A stretch of 64,000 bases of DNA. Source: Climacteris rufus (Eukaryota; Chordata; Aves; Passeriformes; Climacteridae). The translations under genes were made by a program, and so were the position numbers. Below are positions 62,330 to 64,000 of the stretch, in pieces. The notes under the pieces were generated by a model. The model was not told the origin of the DNA, ran no database searches, and saw only the letters and a program-made list of their open reading frames with translations. The DNA is taken from NCBI GenBank assembly GCA_013398175.1, contig VZRZ01004225.1, positions 665,426 through 729,425 on the forward strand. The letters are read 5' to 3'. The stretch's first letter is position 1. Each line of letters begins with the position of its first letter.

Positions 62330-62646
62330 TGTCGCACTTTGGACACGAAAGAAAGATGCAGACACGTGTTGAAGAGAGACAGAGCCAAACTGCGGGCCAA
62401 AACTGGGCAGGACTGGCCTCGCACGTTATTTTATATCCTCCTAGAGACCACAGTGATTGGAGGGAGAAATCACCACCTTTCCATCACACTGGTCAAAGGA
62501 AATATCCATCAAATTTCTCTGCCCAGGAGAAAGGATTGCAAACAATAGAACACAGTTAGAAAAACATAGCTATGTTTACAGAGAATACGTGAGAAACTGT
62601 TACAGAAGAATGAAAACATCAAAGAACTGCAAAACTCAGGGCAACA
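62330..62646 (-). mobile_element. Solo LTR of an endogenous retrovirus, 317 bp, minus orientation
   Basis: Perfect 6-base direct duplications CTAATT flank the block (62324-62329 and 62647-62652). The ends are a near-inverted pair, TGTCGC on the left and GCAACA on the right. Read on the minus strand it begins TGTTGCCCTGAG, then has a CCAAT box (62456-62460) and a TATA box in ggatataaaataa (62427-62438). It continues into a T/C-rich U5-like part (ctctgtctctcttcaacacg) and ends GTGCGACA. The six-base duplication suggests an ERVK-type element. No gag, pol or env remains, so it is a recombined solo LTR. Plus-strand open frames of 65-102 codons across this block are chance readings of the LTR. Confidence 0.85.
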
Positions 62647-62652
62647 CTAATT
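62647..62652. repeat. Target-site duplication CTAATT (right) of the 62.3-kb LTR
   Basis: Identical to 62324-62329. Confidence 0.83.
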
Positions 62653-64000
62653 AACTATTCTTGTCTGAATGTGTGAACAAAGAAAAAAAGTAAAACAAAA
62701 ACGGAGGTGGATGCCTCCAAGATTCTGGGCCCTTTCCTGTTCTTTTGGTGCCTACAATAAATCCTTTCCTGTTAAAAGGACTATTACAACATATAGAGGA
62801 ATGTCTTTTATGGACACAGACATCTCTAGCTGATTCTTCTGGATATTTACCCAGATTTGAGGTGAATTTTGTAACAGGGTAGAGATCCATGTTGCTTTAG
62901 CACTGCTACTGGGAATACCCAAATCAACAAATCTGAAACTGGCTGGAGTGCATCAACAGGTGCTGGGCATGTAGGCACACATGAAGATTCAGCAAGAGTC
63001 AAAAACTCACAACCCTCTAGCAAATGTATTAATTCCAGCCACAAAGTGGACTGTTCATATTCTACGACTTGAATAGGTTATATAAATAGTGAGAAAATAA
63101 AAGAAAGATTCCATTTTTGCATACTTTTGCTGATGGCCACTAAGGATGCAAAATGAGTGAAACCGGAACCCTCATACCTTAACTGAGGGTGGATGAGGCA
63201 TTAAAACTTCATAAGAAATATAATTTCCCACAGCCTAACTCAGTTTGAGGGCAGGACTACAAGGAAGTTCAGTGTTCAGTGAGGCGTCAATGTAATTTTA
63301 TGTTTTTAATTTCCTGGGTTTTGAAATTGCCCAAAGAAACAATTTAATTGCTATGTGTGCTATAGTTTGAATACTTCCAATTGGGTTTTTAAAATCCACA
63401 CTTTACTGAAATGAACAAGATAGGAAAGGAGTGACTCTCGTCTACATTTTACTTGTAGTATTTGACTGGTAACAGCATCATTTTATTGGCCATTGACTTA
63501 CTCTTTTTACAGGCTCTTACTATTTTTGTTATTTCAATAGGAAAAAGATTTTAAAAGTGAAAATCTAGAAAATTAAAATTAACAGAATATAACCGAGACT
63601 TCAAAATCATGCTTTAGTTCTGCCCCTATGGGCAGCTATCCTTGTGTCTGATGTCAATCCAAGCATAGGAAATCCCATTACCAACAGTATATTCCTCTAA
63701 GACCTGAGAAAATACAGTTACAGTGACAGACCTTTCAGATGCTAATCTCCTCTGCTCAAAGTACAGGTATTTAGCTCTACCAAGACTAGACCCAAGAAAG
63801 TCTTTTTAGTGTTTCTTACTCCTTCTGACTATCTGAAAAGTACCTTTTCTACTAAGTAGCAACTCAGAAAAAAAGTGTAAATTTTCTTCAAATCTGAGCA
63901 ATTTTGCCTAATAGAGCAATTCTTTAATTTATTATGTCAAATATGGTGTGAAAAATTACAATCTCCAATATCCAAAGAGATTTTGGATAACACTTGTGAG
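62653..64000. other. Intronic DNA to the window end, no gene seen
   Basis: Unique AT-rich sequence. The minus frames at 62651-63044 show no domain. Confidence 0.5.

Larger units (their letters stand above)
24286..64000 (-). other. NPAS3: Partial giant intron upstream of the NPAS3 exon
   Basis: From the acceptor to the window end no upstream NPAS3 exon was seen. That exon should carry the acidic and serine-rich linker ending in PEPV and the earlier PAS-A residues. The intron therefore exceeds 39.7 kb. It carries most of the mobile elements in the window: one SINE, two CR1 copies, two solo LTRs and older remnants. Its length fits the very large introns known for NPAS3 in other vertebrates. Confidence 0.72.

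Noticed and set aside
62251..62559. 102-codon open frame on the plus strand
   Set aside because: It lies mostly across a minus-strand solo LTR with target duplications; it has no protein family features.
1..64000. A previously undescribed gene system such as a defence or biosynthetic cluster
   Set aside because: Apart from one exon the window is intronic, and the open frames are short, overlapping and domain-free. The only structure without an explanation is the hairpin array at 40.4 kb.

Overview
This is AT-rich vertebrate nuclear DNA from a bird, most likely a passerine. There is no bacterial-style gene packing, and almost every long open frame looks like chance. The bird assignment rests on three CR1 LINE copies with the typical avian 3' end (ggtcccttccaac ... 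ttctatgattctatga) and two short solo LTRs. The passerine assignment rests on one SINE with a tRNA-Ile-like head and a CR1-like tail, the design described for zebra finch TguSINE1.

The only cellular coding sequence I can support is one 119-bp exon on the minus strand (24167-24285). It has canonical splice sites at both ends and encodes 39 residues that I recognise as the late PAS-A part of the bHLH-PAS transcription factor NPAS3. The rest of the window is then two partial giant introns of that gene. At least 24.1 kb of the downstream intron lies at 1-24166, and at least 39.7 kb of the upstream intron lies at 24286-64000. I found no second NPAS3 exon, no nested gene, no RNA gene I would trust and no CRISPR.

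Layout: 1-22.1 kb is mostly unique intronic DNA with a few simple repeats, a (GTTT)n tract near 15.9 kb and a possible MIR remnant near 16.2 kb. A plus-strand CR1 lies at 22.1-22.96 kb, the exon at 24.2 kb, and a MIR-like remnant at 24.7 kb. The tRNA-Ile SINE is at 27.8 kb and a minus-strand CR1 at 30.2-30.8 kb. A longer plus-strand CR1 with a broken reverse transcriptase runs from 37.9 to 39.5 kb. An unusual array of alternating inverted 14-16 bp units is at 40.35-40.54 kb. Solo LTRs, each with a perfect 6-bp target duplication, lie at 46.6-46.9 kb and 62.3-62.65 kb. Several repeat-free, homeodomain-motif-rich blocks (6.5, 9.8, 24.9, 25.5, 28.7, 45.2, 52.1, 55.2 and 56.2 kb) read like conserved noncoding elements, but only alignment can show that.

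The mobile elements do not act as a system with the exon; they are independent, mostly decayed intronic insertions. The most unexplained structure is the hairpin array at about 40.4 kb.
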